DNA of 64,000 bases from Allantophomopsis cytisporea (GCA_024752435.1 CP103035.1:310001-374000); one strand, 5' to 3'. Positions 53,040-64,000 are shown, numbered from the stretch's first letter. Made by a program: numbers and translations. Notes: generated from the letters alone by a model not told the origin.

Positions 53040-54375
53040 TTATAAATTAACACATTTATCGTTCCAATCTTGCTTTTCTTTTAAACTTTCTGACTGTCTC
53101 ATCTCCGTACTGACCAAGATTCGGTCTGGCATCAACATGTCGCCATTTCCGCTTAATGATAGCCACTCTCCTTCTTCTAGGTCGTGGAAGGTCGCCTCGC
53201 ACGTTGTTCGTACAGAATCTTGCGCCTCCGGCACCAGTTTAAGATGTTCGTTCTTATGGATGGTAATGCTAAGCACACTGTCTTCCAGGGCTCCCTTTTC
53301 CAATGCCGAGCGTCCGCTTATATTACTCGCTAAACTGGATAATTTCGATCTGGGCTCCAGAGAAGATGTGAGGCGTACGACGAGTCCTTGGAGGGAAGGT
53401 GCCGAAGCACAAATTATTCCGAGGTTGATCTCGATATACGACCATAAGTTGATTGGAGCTGCATCATAGATAGGGTCTATAGATACTGTGAAAATTGCTA
53501 TTGTGTATAGTCGGATACAACTACTGAATATATGAGTATCATGGTGCATGAGGATACATTGATCATCACTGACCTGGAGATAGTAGAGATTGCAGCAGCG
53601 AGAAACACGGCTAATAGAGCAAGTCGACTTGAAAGTGGTTTAGAGACCCTCATGAGTGTAGGTATAGGCAGTGCGATGATGGCAACATCGCTACCGATAG
53701 TGAATCCGTTGGTCGAGTAGAAGAAGGCCTCGATATTAATGCAAGTGCCTTCATGGCCGACACGACGCCAATAATAAGTGATCGGTCGACATTGAACCAG
53801 AGTTACAGCTACGGTACTGACGAATTGTGCTGTGACCATGCTCATGAGAAGTACGTTGCATTTCCAGGACCACCCGTGAAAACCTATGGAGACGTGTCAA
53901 TACGCAATACAGTGACTGATAAGGATATGCGTACCCAAGCGGTGATAAAATACTAGTATTGACATCTTGATTAGATAAATGGAGAGATAATAAAATATCT
54001 CTACGAAATACGTTGACTTGATGGCATCCTCAACGTCGGCGGGTAGGACTTGAAATCCAAACAGTCCGACCCCATCCTTATATGCTATACTTGAAGATAT
54101 ACAGTATCCTATTGATGCAAGCCTGTCTTCTATCAGATTGTGAAGAATGGGATTGAAGGAGTTAATCACCATCCTAAATATATCAAATAATCATCAACGC
54201 CCTGTGCATTCAATACGAATTTCCGCACAACGAAGCGAAGAAGGACCATAAGAGCTGGCGTCCTGATTCAGCATTTTTCTGATTGTGCAGGTACGAAATA
54301 CTCACTCCCCAATGCAGTAAACACAATAGACACGACAAGGAGTGCGAGTCGATGTCTGTTCACCATTACCTCCAT
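53040..54375 (-). CDS. PTH11-type rhodopsin-domain integral membrane protein
   Basis: A fungal seven-transmembrane protein of the rhodopsin-domain (PTH11-related) superfamily; putative plasma-membrane receptor. I assembled five exons: 54302-54375, 54170-54262, 53935-54122, 53574-53883 and 53040-53523. They sum to 1,149 nt, giving 382 aa without a stop. Introns are 39, 47, 51 and 50 nt. Family hallmarks appear in order: LLRFVVRKF (TM2 start) and GVDDYLIYLGW, the D(D)W-type motif; EIFYYLSIYLIKMSILVFYHRL; VQCRPITYYW followed by CINIEAFFYS; ALPIPTLMRV; IRLYTIAIF; and NLWSYIEINLGIICASAPSL, which ends the domain. The C-terminal approximately 120 residues are a charged cytoplasmic tail. There is no CFEM domain at the N-terminus. 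The first intron (39 nt) is unusually short. The first Met could be 33 codons further upstream. Confidence 0.85.
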
Positions 54376-56457
54376 GTTGCAGAAATTGAGTTCCACAATA
54401 ATTGCCAGGAATGCGACATGGTGAAGTACTTGTATCTTGCAGCTCTCAGCATCACGCTTTTCGCCTCCAAGCATTCGTCTAACTTATGCACTTTGAACAC
54501 TATTCAGGCATCATCACAGTTCAACTGTGGTTGAAAGTAGCTGCTTGTGGTAATATGACGGGTGGAATATAAAGGCACATCCGCAACCAGCAATCTTCAC
54601 GATTTAATCCACAGGGAAGAATCGAGTTCACGCCTCGTGAATCATAAATTCTGGAGAAACGGCACTTGCACCGCCAAGGAGACTTCCGTCGTATAGGATT
54701 TGTTCCTGAAAGCCTGCTACCAGGTTATACAAGTGCGCGGTTCGAACTGGTCTCGGGCGAGTTCCGGCAGATGGCCGCATACATATAAGCTTGAATTTAG
54801 GCTTTTCATAGAAACGCTTGTGGGGTCTAAGATTATTCTGACAGGAACTCGGACCTGTTCTGGGCATTGGACTGGCCTTGATGCGGATGTGCTGTTGATG
54901 ATTGCCTCTATTGGCAATATCTGCATTGTCATGGATGTACAGTACTTTCATTCACAAATATATTTTGTCGCGCACATTCAAGCATTATTGAATTGGTCGA
55001 CTTCAAGGAACGTGATGAAGACTGGATCCATGGTCGGATTGTCATTAAGGTTTCACCCTTTACCATTTGCTCTTACGGTCGATACTACAATGGATGGAGC
55101 TGCCATATTAAGCACTGTGCATCAATAATTCGCGACGCCCTTCTTTTACCTGCCACTCAAACCATGAGGCTCCCTTCTTCTTCGATCCCGATCTGATTAG
55201 CATCATCTGTGTCCGAATATCAGTGCCTTTGGCACCACGTGCATTTAGGCCCCCGTTCCAACGCTTCGCACGAAGAAGGAAATCTGTTCTTAATCAGGGC
55301 CAGTATGGAAGTCGATGATTCATCGTTACCATATGCGATCATATATAACATTAATTGTCTCGCTACTCTTTAGTATTTAGCTCAAGGGTCAGAAAGAGCG
55401 AGAAATAAATGCGAATGAGTTCCAGACAGACTAGATGGTCCATTCGTTATTGCGGTTGGGTTATGGACTTAGACAGTAAAATGATAGTGGTCGATAGCGA
55501 AAGAAATAATCATATTCAGGAGGTGTTGGTGACGATATAGTTGATAATATTGACAATTTTTGCTGCTTCTGACTAAGTCGAGCATCTGACAAAAGTATTA
55601 AGTCTATATTCACACATAGCTGGTATGACGCTTGAACAGGAGCTCACTTGAGATCAAAGGTTTATCTCCAGTCGTATCTATGGGTCTCGAAATTATCCGA
55701 TAATAGACTATACTTTTCCAGATATTATATCAGCATTCCTTGCTACGGACAGTGGCTGTCAAGAGATAGTGAGGAACAACATGGAAGCGCTTAGCTATAT
55801 CCTATACAGATTTTCACATTTTCATTATAGAAAAACAAGAATTTGTTGCGAATACAGTTAATATATGGATTTGCGAGTTCGAAACGCAAGAGATTTGAAT
55901 GCGTATCTATGTGGGAGTATATATGTTCACAGTACTGTCCAATCTAAATCATAACGAACATATATGTATGGCTATTAGAATTGCCTTAGTGGAGCTTTCA
56001 AGCTTTCCTGCTCACGGGTAAGAGGAATTGCACACCATCCAAGCCCCTTGGCTCTCTTGTAGCTCAGCTTACAGATAATGAAAGAACCTAAACAACCCCC
56101 TAATAACAATTACTATGTACTTGCTTTCCATTCGAAAAGACGAAAGCATGTACATCAAAAAGGACTATTATCACAACAAGTGAGATAGCAAAGTATAAGA
56201 GACAATAGACCGTCACCATTAGGGCTTGGAAAAAGGAAGAGCATAGCATGTGAACTAACATAGTCTATCTTGTTAGACCATAACAGAACTTCGAGGAAGC
56301 AGTGTGAAGATTATCCTTAACACTAGAATCGAGTTAAGCGTTTCATAAAGTTATTTTTAGGAGCTTGAGACTCAAAGATTGTGAATACATAGAATATATG
56401 GAAATGAGAAATTCAGCCTTGAATATAAGATCCAACCACTCTGTATGCTGCTTTGTT
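54376..56457. other. AT-rich interval
   Basis: Two overlapping frames on opposite strands at about 54.63-55.13 kb (107 codons minus, 142 codons plus) cannot both be real, and neither shows a recognisable motif or splice context. The rest (55.2-56.4 kb) is strongly AT-rich with stops in all frames, as in RIP-mutated DNA. Confidence 0.45.
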
Positions 56458-56807
56458 TTATACATTTAAGTTTGCCATAACAGAAGAAAAACTTTCAATG
56501 TTTTCAGCATTTTCAATTTCTTTCCATAGAGTGCGATCACCTTCCTTTGAAACTGATGCCATCACTAGCAGAGTAATAAAACACATGTAAGAGTATGTAG
56601 AGGCTTACTCTTTGGACCGCAAGACTGATACTCCGGATTGAAGACAGAGAGCTCCATCTTGGAATCCTTATGCACATCAGGACTCGCTCCTCTCTTGAAG
56701 CAGCGACGCCTCGAGTCCTCAGGAATATAGATATCGCGATCTTGTTCGTTTGCTGATGATTCCTCGAAAACCTTACCACTGTCATCCTTGCCGCTAGTAG
56801 AGTTTGC
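56458..56807 (-). CDS. Candidate two-exon small gene, 5' end open
   Basis: An open stretch at 56609-56807 (66 codons plus one base) ends at a GTAAGC donor. A 44-nt intron (56565-56608) ends in CTGCTAG, and the frame continues in 56458-56564 to a TAA stop. The two pieces sum to 306 nt, exactly in phase. The translation is hydrophilic and charged: KDDSGKVFEESSANEQDRD, RRRFKRGASPDVHKDSK, CGPK, then SKEGDRTLWKEIENAENIE. RRRFKRGAS carries a dibasic KR that could be a protease processing site, but no signal peptide is visible because the 5' end is unresolved (a GAG|GCA boundary, possibly an acceptor, precedes it). It stands out from the AT-rich flanks. The family is not recognised. Confidence 0.4.
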
Positions 56808-57573
56808 CTCGATATTAAAATTAAAAAATTAAAAGTATCCGATGATAGTAGAATGACATTGTTTATTGAAATTGGGCATGAATTCGAAGACGAGAGTTTC
56901 TGAAACTATGGAATATTCAGGAAGTATAAGCAGGACTTCACAACATATACGTAACTTGCCTTTTACACGAGCTATCGGTACCCGACAACAGCCTTAACCA
57001 TCTTTCAATGGCCAACCACACACAACCAACATTCAAAGTGTTACTCAGGCACTTGTTTAGCTGGATTTCGGTTGGGCATTCAATATCCAACATAGCACTG
57101 TATCAGGCTGATTAGACAAGACCGCTAGATCTGACCTTGACACTCTGCATTCTATGAGCTGTGTTCCGTACTAGACAATGATTGATGGCAAATTTGGAAC
57201 ATCAGATTTTGACAGGCCAACTTCAAAGCATCATAGCAGTTTTGTAAATGAAAGCGCCGATGTGAAGTTTTGCTCAGAGTACTCTCAAGATACGAAACTA
57301 TATTCAACGGGCTCTAAGCAGAGTTCGTGGTTTTACTGAGTTGTATAACTACTTGAATAGTTTTGCAAAACTTAAGCTGAAAACGAGTATCTGTCCTTGA
57401 TTGCTGCCAGGTATCCTAAAGTTGTTTTATACTCATCTCTGCAAAATCTGAGACAATACCATCAACACCTCGGATATCCTTCAGGCTATACATGACTAAT
57501 TGATTAGTCTCATATTTGCATCGAACATCTGTGTATTCATCCGCATGTTTTTCTGTCAACTTGATCAGCAACG
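56808..57573. other. AT-rich spacer
   Basis: No supported feature. The 5' part of the candidate small gene may reach into about 56808-56900. Confidence 0.45.
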
Positions 57574-58758
57574 TTACGAAGTAAATCTGGAGATATTTGT
57601 CACTTTACCTCTCCGAACATAGTATTTAGAATCGAATCCAGAAAACGCGTTCTTGAAGTCGTCGATAGATATCACATCCACTATAGCTTCTGCCGGGATC
57701 CAATGCTCAACAAGCCAATGTGTTGATGTGATAAAGCCTGTTGCGGAGGATCCAAGGCATGTCTTTATATGTGTAGTTCGGTCGAATTGAGTGCCCATCC
57801 TCCTAAGTCTTCGACTATCAATAATCGCAATCTCAAGGTCCCTGTCCTGCGCTTGGCTACGTTTATAGGAATAGAAATTGTACAGCCTATACGGGTTTTC
57901 TGACACTGAAATCCATGGTGATGGAGAATGGCTGTCGATTTTAAAATGGGACTCAAAACTTCTTTTTGCCTCAGCGTCGTTTGAGTCCGAAATGCTGCTC
58001 TGGGTTTCGAATGATATAGGGAGAAGGGGTCGCAAATTTGACGTCGTAGCAGCCTTATACGCACCACAAACAAACCCCACTTTGTCATCGAAGAATGTAA
58101 AGGACGGATTCGCCCCTTTGCAAGTAAGCCTCAGAAAGTAATTAGGAATCGTATCGTCATCGGGATCTTTCGAGGAGAGCCGTGAGCCTGTAGTGAGGAG
58201 AGGAGACGTAACGATTTGTACAGTATTTAACAATCCGGATCGACAAGCCTCCAATTCGGCGATTTTTATTAGAAGAACCACATCCTCGTCAGGTCTATCA
58301 GCTCGTTCTATATATATGGGAAGATTCCGTGGACGTATTGTGGGAACGACTCCTACAAGATGCCCAATTGCAGATTGTATAACTCTGTTGATAGCATTTA
58401 TCGCTTCCTCAAGAGCCCTGACTTCTTGACTTAGACCATCAAGCCAAGTCTTTGAATCTTCCCGATATTCGTTAGGCTTAGCTCTATTTACAGGAGGGGT
58501 GCGGCGTTGGTAGTAGAGATCGTATTCATCACGATGATATGTTCTTTGGTGAATAACCCCATCCGATGGTGGTGTTATAGTCTCGACCGCACCGTATGTT
58601 GAATGTAGAGACATACTGTCAAGTGAATAGTTATCTTGGAGTCGATTGCGGATGATACCAGCTGCTTTGATATCCCAAATGAGGATATTTATAGAATAAG
58701 AAGAGCAAGATACACTGATAGACAGAGAAGAGAGAAAAGAAAACAGTGACCAAGACAT
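57574..58758 (-). CDS. Fungal protein, possibly DUF7587-type
   Basis: A single open frame of 394 codons. An internal Met at 58614 (MSLHSTYGAV) would give 346 aa and may be the true start, because the first 48 codons read like leader sequence, although they form a hydrophobic stretch (WSLFSFLSSLSISVS). A helical segment at about 105-140 (LDGLSQEVRALEEAINAINRVI) is followed by a Ser/Thr linker. The C-terminal half has WISVSENPYRLYNFYSYKR, LEIAIIDSRRLRRMGTQFDR and THWLVEHWIPAEAIVDVIS. This block looks like the region fungal databases call DUF7587, in which a domain opens with a W/RV-type strand and later carries an ID.RR motif. That name is from memory and not verified. It sits in AT-rich accessory DNA. 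Confidence 0.65.
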   Translation of the reverse strand: MSWSLFSFLSSLSISVSCSSYSINILIWDIKAAGIIRNRLQDNYSLDSMSLHSTYGAVETITPPSDGVIHQRTYHRDEYDLYYQRRTPPVNRAKPNEYREDSKTWLDGLSQEVRALEEAINAINRVIQSAIGHLVGVVPTIRPRNLPIYIERADRPDEDVVLLIKIAELEACRSGLLNTVQIVTSPLLTTGSRLSSKDPDDDTIPNYFLRLTCKGANPSFTFFDDKVGFVCGAYKAATTSNLRPLLPISFETQSSISDSNDAEAKRSFESHFKIDSHSPSPWISVSENPYRLYNFYSYKRSQAQDRDLEIAIIDSRRLRRMGTQFDRTTHIKTCLGSSATGFITSTHWLVEHWIPAEAIVDVISIDDFKNAFSGFDSKYYVRRGKVTNISRFTS

Positions 58759-60625
58759 AAGGGATGAATCAACTATTAATTCACTTCGGACATCTTCTCA
58801 TTCCTAAGCCCAACATGCAATAACCAACAACACCAGCCTTTGCCTATGGTCAATATCCTTGGAAGATGTGGGAGTACACAACCATAAAATCTACAGTACG
58901 CGCCCATTGGGGCGCGTTTCAGGCCAGGAATTCCAATATCCAACTCAGCACAGCCTTGGGCTGATTATCAGCAGCATGAGGGGACTCGCCGGGATCAGAG
59001 CATGTAAGTAAGCATATAGGTGTTACACAAATACGAACGTTCAGCATTGAAAGGCGCGACTGAAAATACAGAAGTCGTCGCACCACAGCCACTGACTGAC
59101 TGACCGGCCTGGACGAAGTCGTCCTCGACCAAGACCATGTAGATACGTTGGTTGGCGTCGGGTCTAATATTCGTAATCGAGAAGCGCACCGACTGTTAAC
59201 AAGGGGAGCTTTGCAACAAATATGGACACTCCAAGCAAAACCCTCAGGCTCGTGATAGGTCCACGAACCTCAGTATCCTGTATATCTGGAAGAGCAGACC
59301 AGCGGTTATACATATACCACGTTTATTCGCAGGATTTCTTGCTGCTTGTTACTTACTTGTCGCTGCAGGTACCGCAAAAAGGTGAGGCCGAGGCGAGGGT
59401 GAGGGATAACTAGTGCGTAAAGGAGTTTGTACAGCCTTGCCAAGGGCAACTAGAAGTTGGCCGGTCACTGCCGCCAACAGCATTTCGGAGGACTTTCTCT
59501 CCCATCGGTTGCTCAAAGTAAGAACATGCAAGAGCAATCACGAGTTCCTTTGGGGATATAAGTCTGGCCCATCGATTTTAGGATATCGAAATGGGAAGCT
59601 CGTCGGCCATGGATACACTGTGCTTACCATATCTACCTATGCCGCTTCAGTCTATCTTTCCCCAAACTCAATGGCTTTTCAGACGCATCTCGTCAACGGA
59701 AAATGCTTTGGGATACGACGTCCCGTTGTCAGCTACTCAACATCTGTAGTACCACACCCAAGAGCCCTTGGGAGCCTTTGGGGAATGACTCCCTTATGAA
59801 GTCAGGCCGCGAGAAATGGCTTGGGGAATGGTGGTCCGCATACTGTGTTACGCAATACCTATCTATGTTCCTTCGCATCTGCGGATGTAGATGCACTTAC
59901 ACAACGGCTTGCTGAGATGAGTTGGTATGTCCATTTCCGAAGCTGACATCTAACCAATATTACAGAATGATCGTCGTCACATCGACCGGCTGCGCTCAGG
60001 TATATTCCTCACAAGGATTTTCTATATCTTCGTGCGAGTATATAGACGCACAAGGTTCTCCGTGCTATCTTCTACATGCAAAATACGCATTCAGTGAGTT
60101 CGCAATGGGACAAACGGGTTGGCGCACCATCTTCTCCGTTCCCGACAAACTACGATCTGGGACTTAAGCCGCAATGAGCTCAATTTTCTTGCCTCATTCC
60201 TTCCTTCCATCAATGAAACGAGCAATCGTATTGGTCCCCTCTTGTCAAGCTTACCTCAGTGGTAACCAGATATACAGACGATTGGGTTCGTTTGGAGAGA
60301 TATGGTACGCCCAAGGGTTCCCGACAGAAGAGACCACTCTCATTTACATGTGTTGCGTGCTACGGTATGTGCTCATTTCTGGGGATACTACTGTACAGCA
60401 GGTATGAATGGATATTGCACGCAATTACCCTACTGTGTAATTATAGATGCGTAAGTCATATCTCTCCCTTCATTCCTCTTATTACATAGACTTCTTCTAT
60501 GCTCCATCGATTTCTTTACTTCTCTTTTCACCTTTTTGCCGTTGTCAAAGCTTTTCGTGTCTTTAGATTTTCTACTTGGCATACTCACGTCGTATGTCAC
60601 GATAAATGAAGATATACCACTGAAA
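58759..60625. other. Interval with unresolved coding-like pieces
   Basis: Several short segments look coding but do not assemble. On plus, about 59811-59930 reads GNGGPHTVLRNTY ... ADVDALTQRLAEMSW and ends at a good intron (GTATGT...CTAAC...TTACAG, about 59931-59965). The spliced product meets a stop at the junction. On minus, 58995-59189 includes RIYMVLVEDDFVQAG. On plus, 60260-60410 includes RYGTPKGSRQKRPL followed by hydrophobic residues. These may be parts of one or two decayed genes. Confidence 0.35.
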
Positions 60626-62315
60626 ATGGCCGCCTCAATTGCACGGATTTTGCGCCGTCGCTTTTTTTGGGTCACTTACCTCTTCACCTTTGCTATCATT
60701 ACAACATGTCTGCTGAAATTAAATTTCAACTTCGATGTCGCGAGGGCTTTATATGCGTATGACTATGCACACAATGTTTCTCTTTCACATCTGCTATCCT
60801 CGGGACCAGAAATCATAGTCGAGGTCAGCAGCTTTAAAGAAATTGCATGGACAACAGTTGTAGAGACAACAACAATTGCAACTACTGTTGTCACTACTTC
60901 AATTCCATCTCCGACTTCGAAGTACGACCCAGAGTGCGAGACCGTGCGACAACTGAAAGAGGAGGGTGTCTTGATCGTGATGAAGACTGGGGCTCAAGAA
61001 GTCTTTTCTGGACTGCCGATCCATCTCAGTACTACACTTCGATGCTTCGATGGCGAAGACATTCTCATGTTCTCTGATCTCGACCAGACGATGGGCCAAT
61101 TTACACTTCACGATGTGCTCAAACATGTGCAAGATGAAGTCCGTGAACAGTACGACGACTTCAATATCTATCGCAAATTACAACAGTACAAGAACACGTA
61201 TCAGGATGTGAGCAGCCTCAAAGAAGACGAGCGTAAGGGGGACGGTAGAAGCGGTTGGAGACTCGATAAGTACAAGTTCTTGCACATGATGGAGGAGACA
61301 TATCGGATGCGACCGAATCAGAAGTGGTATGTGTTCATGGAGACAGATACGTACTATGTAAGTCCGTTCTTGGAAACAATATTGTCGAGTCTAACAATAT
61401 AGGTCTGGGATAATCTATTGGTCTGGCTACAATCTCTTGACTCATCCAAGCCCCTTTTCTTCGGCTCCGCGGTCATGTTGGGTAATGACATGTTCGCACA
61501 CGGCGGATCAGGATACGTGATGTCTGGCATGACAATGCAGATGTACGCAAATAATAAGATGGGTGAGGCGGCACAATTCGATGCACAGATGAAAGACTAC
61601 TGTTGCGGAGACCACGTACTGGGAGTGAAGATCGCAGAATTGGGAATACGCCTCCAACAAACATGGCCAATGACACAAGGCGAAAAGCCCTATACCGTAC
61701 GTCGCAAATCCACCCTCCAGAGTCAAATTCAGGTTCAAATTGCGATTATTGATCACACTCAAATAGATTCCTTACGGCCCAAACCAATGGTGCCAGCCCG
61801 TTGTTACAATGCACCACCTTGTCCCAAACGAAGTCTCGCAGATCTGGCGGTACGAGGCATCCCGCCCGAAGCATAACACGCCAATGCTGTACCGAGATTT
61901 ATACCACTACTTTATGGAGCCAAAACTCAACACCTCGTCCACCAACTGGTCGAATCTCGTCATCGAGAACTGGGATAATTTATCCAGAGACCGTAGGTTC
62001 GAGGCACCGAATGAGGAGACTATGGCAAGCTTCACGGCGCTAAATGATCTTCAGAAGGAGGCTCATATTAGCTATGAGGGTTGCGACAGTGCGTGTGTCG
62101 CGGATGCGGAGTGTTTTCAGTGGAGCTTCAAAGACGGCGTTTGTACATTTGGTACGCACTGGAAGGTTGGGATACATATGGGTGCTGATAGTCATGATTC
62201 ATCGAGCGAGAAGGAGAAGGATATTTGGTACTCGGGGTGGATGGTAGGGAGGATCAATAATTGGGTGGAGCACCATACTTGTGAGTCAGGGCCACAGTGG
62301 GTGTCGATTGAATAA
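60626..62315 (+). CDS. GT31-type glycosyltransferase, type II membrane protein
   Basis: Three exons, 60626-61357, 61403-61696 and 61767-62315, give 524 aa; introns of 45 and 70 nt restore the frame (ETDTYY-VWDNLL and EKPYT-IPYGPN). A short cytoplasmic arm with RRR is followed by a transmembrane anchor (FWVTYLFTFAIITTCLL, about 14-32), typical of Golgi enzymes. The DxD-like metal/nucleotide-sugar motif is ETDTYY (Asp about 241) after WYVFM, as in fungal GT31 (beta-1,3-glycosyltransferase/core-1-like) proteins. HGGSGYVMS and CCGDHVLG continue the family pattern. The C-terminal 120 residues contain a cysteine-rich PAN/Apple-like segment (GCDSACVADAECFQWSF). The start at 60626 is preferred over an in-frame Met 30 codons upstream because it places the basic residues and anchor at the N-terminus. 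The donor and acceptor sugars cannot be read from the sequence. Confidence 0.88.
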
Positions 62316-63073
62316 TGGGATTGGGAGAATAATACTGATGGTTTTATGGCGGGATAAATCAAATGGTGTTGGGCATGGATTTACTGGTGCTTGGTGGAGT
62401 TTTGGCGTTTATATATGGGTTATTTGGGAGGCTGTGTCATTCTTTGTATTGGGATGGAATGGGATGGATGGAGGCTTTGTTAGACTCAAATAAATATTAA
62501 AGAGCTTGATCGAACATTTGGCTTTGAAAAAATAAGATTGCTCCTAGATTTTCTAGATCTATGAATGTACTTCGCTGTATTTGTTAGATATGCGGATTAG
62601 TGATGGTGAGGGTATTTTGATTCTCTTGATATTCGCATATCCTGTGAGTTGTGTGGGATATGATTGCTGGAACGTTGATGTTATGTTCCCAGCATTCATT
62701 TAGGATGTCTAGGAATATTATGCTGGTGTAATAAGTGTCTGAATTCTCCTTATTGGATTACCTACGATGCAATTGCGCAGGATGGGGATACCATTTCCAC
62801 GTGACATTGTGGCTGGACAAGTCTAGATACGGTACTCTTTCACTTGAATCCAGGGTCACGTAATGGATTGCTGCAGGATAATCAAGACAACTTGTACAAA
62901 TGAGTTTCTAATTTATCACTCTAAACAAGCAAATAAGCAAGGCAGAAGTATACCTACTTTCAAACGCTATCCCATCCAACAAATCAAGGGCATAAAACAA
63001 AACAATTCAAACTCCTGCTACACTACACCAGCACGCTTTCATACACACTACATTAAACGTAATCACTTCCACC
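62316..63073. other. Convergent spacer
   Basis: 3' flanks of the glycosyltransferase (plus) and the aminopeptidase (minus); AT-rich, no supported feature. Confidence 0.5.
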
Positions 63074-64000
63074 CTACTCAAACTCCGCATCGACACTCTC
63101 AAAGCCCTCAAAGAAGCCACCAAACATCTTAACGCCAAGACCAGGGTCAAGAGCACCAGTAGTAGCACGGATACTATGCATACTAAGTTGTGGAATACCA
63201 GCATCGATAGCGCGCACGCCCATGGCAGAGCTTAGCATAGGTCCAACAGTGCCACCACTACGCGAATCATTTCTAATCTGGAAGACCTGCAACTTCGCAC
63301 CCGCCTTCTCCGCAACGCGGGTGAAGAGAGCGGTGGATACAGAGTCGGTCGTCATATGGCCATTACTGTCCGCTGATACGACCATGCCGACATTGAGTCT
63401 TGGTGCATGACCCTCAAGGTAGCTACCAAGGAAGTTCGGGTTGACAGCGTGAGTGACATCGGCCGAGACAAGGAAGGAGTTTGCGTAGGTCTGAGAAAGC
63501 AAGTTCGCAGAGGTGGAACCAAAGCTCTCAGATATGCGCTCGACGACGGACGGCAGGAAGTTACCACGAGCACCCTGGCGCAACAGTGAGCCGATCTCTT
63601 CGTCGTCGAAGACGCCGACTAGGTTAACGGTACCAGAGGCTGCGTCACCAGATGCAAGCAGGCCTTCGATGGCTGACCATGAGCAGAGCTTGTCGTCAAT
63701 GCGGCCGGCAAAGATAAACTCTTTCTCGAGGCCACCAACTTGGGCGGGTTGTGTGTCGAAGAGCTCAAGCTCCCAGTTCACGATAGTGCTGTAATCTTGA
63801 ATACCCATCTCGCCGGCAATGGCTTTGACGAGCTTGGGGGGCTGCGTGGCTGTGAAAGTGCCTTCGCCACCAAGTATGGTAGCTTTCCATTCCGTCTCAG
63901 AGGCACTGGATATATCGCTGTTGTCCAGGCCAATAATCGGGACGGCTTGAGTCTCGGGGTTGTTTTGACCAGTCATACCAACGCCGAAATGAGGAGCCAA
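63074..64000 (-). CDS. Aspartyl aminopeptidase (M18), C-terminal part
   Basis: A zinc aminopeptidase that removes N-terminal Asp/Glu, acting in the cytosol or vacuole as a dodecamer. The window holds the last 308 or so codons; the frame is still open at the right edge, where codon 1 here (TTG, LAPHFG) is internal. Metal-site and catalytic blocks in order: GRIDDKLCSWSAIEGLL (Asp ligand), GVFDDEEIGS (Glu pair: catalytic base and ligand), LVSADVTHAVNP (Asp ligand) and the C-terminal MHSIRATTG (His ligand). SRSGGTVGP is the conserved S/GGT substrate loop. The stop lies at 63074. No intron is seen in this part. The N-terminal approximately 190 residues are outside the window. Confidence 0.94.
   Translation of the reverse strand: MAPHFGVGMTGQNNPETQAVPIIGLDNSDISSASETEWKATILGGEGTFTATQPPKLVKAIAGEMGIQDYSTIVNWELELFDTQPAQVGGLEKEFIFAGRIDDKLCSWSAIEGLLASGDAASGTVNLVGVFDDEEIGSLLRQGARGNFLPSVVERISESFGSTSANLLSQTYANSFLVSADVTHAVNPNFLGSYLEGHAPRLNVGMVVSADSNGHMTTDSVSTALFTRVAEKAGAKLQVFQIRNDSRSGGTVGPMLSSAMGVRAIDAGIPQLSMHSIRATTGALDPGLGVKMFGGFFEGFESVDAEFE

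Noticed and set aside
54628..55128. Overlapping 142-codon (plus) and 107-codon (minus) frames
   Set aside because: They are mutually exclusive, show no recognisable motif, and sit in AT-rich DNA beside RIP-like sequence.

Overview
The window is nuclear DNA of a filamentous ascomycete (Pezizomycotina). The evidence is short introns (about 40-75 nt, GTAWGT-type donors, CTAAC/CTRAY branch sites), a KDM5-type demethylase in the fungal JmjN-ARID-PHD-JmjC-C5HC2-PLU1-PHD order, a PTH11-type rhodopsin-domain protein, and AT-richer stretches holding transition-mutated relics that look like the product of repeat-induced point mutation (RIP). Leotiomycetes (Botrytis/Sclerotinia relatives) is my best guess from gene style alone; I could not test it.

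Layout. 1-4.4 kb: AT-rich, with one divergent Hsp70/actin-like ATPase-fold gene whose first exon does not join cleanly. 4.4-9.0 kb: ER glucosidase II alpha subunit (minus) and nucleoside diphosphate kinase (plus) share a 583-nt divergent promoter; 0.6 kb beyond ndk lies a decayed copy of its own 3' end. 9.9-15.2 kb: three minus-strand genes, an unrecognised 506-aa protein, a GH18 chitinase-like protein, and the co-chaperone Sgt1. 15.2-24.4 kb: a 3.8-kb microsatellite-rich upstream region, then a 1,724-aa KDM5/JARID1-type histone demethylase. 25.8-27.4 kb: a PAF-acetylhydrolase-type alpha/beta hydrolase. 28.7-30.9 kb: an unrecognised approximately 700-aa fungal protein. 31.2-33.7 kb: two relics, an arginyl-tRNA synthetase pseudogene with several lesions and a second one split over three frames. 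33.7-46.5 kb: nearly 13 kb with no gene I can support, dense in microsatellites including many of period 6. 46.5-51.8 kb: a low-complexity conserved fungal protein and the large subunit of chromatin assembly factor 1. 52.5-60.5 kb: AT-rich accessory zone with a broken small gene, a five-exon rhodopsin-domain membrane protein, a hidden two-exon small gene, and a possible DUF7587-type protein. 60.6-64 kb: a GT31-type glycosyltransferase and the 3' part of an M18 aspartyl aminopeptidase that runs off the right edge.

Functionally the intact genes are mostly housekeeping (N-glycoprotein quality control, nucleotide balance, chaperone and SCF/kinetochore assembly, histone demethylation, nucleosome assembly, vacuolar/cytosolic peptidase), interleaved with accessory blocks. 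No rRNA, tRNA, CRISPR array or intact transposon was recognised. The most notable structure is the set of relics and hidden short-exon genes in the accessory blocks. I did not find a convincing new multi-gene system.
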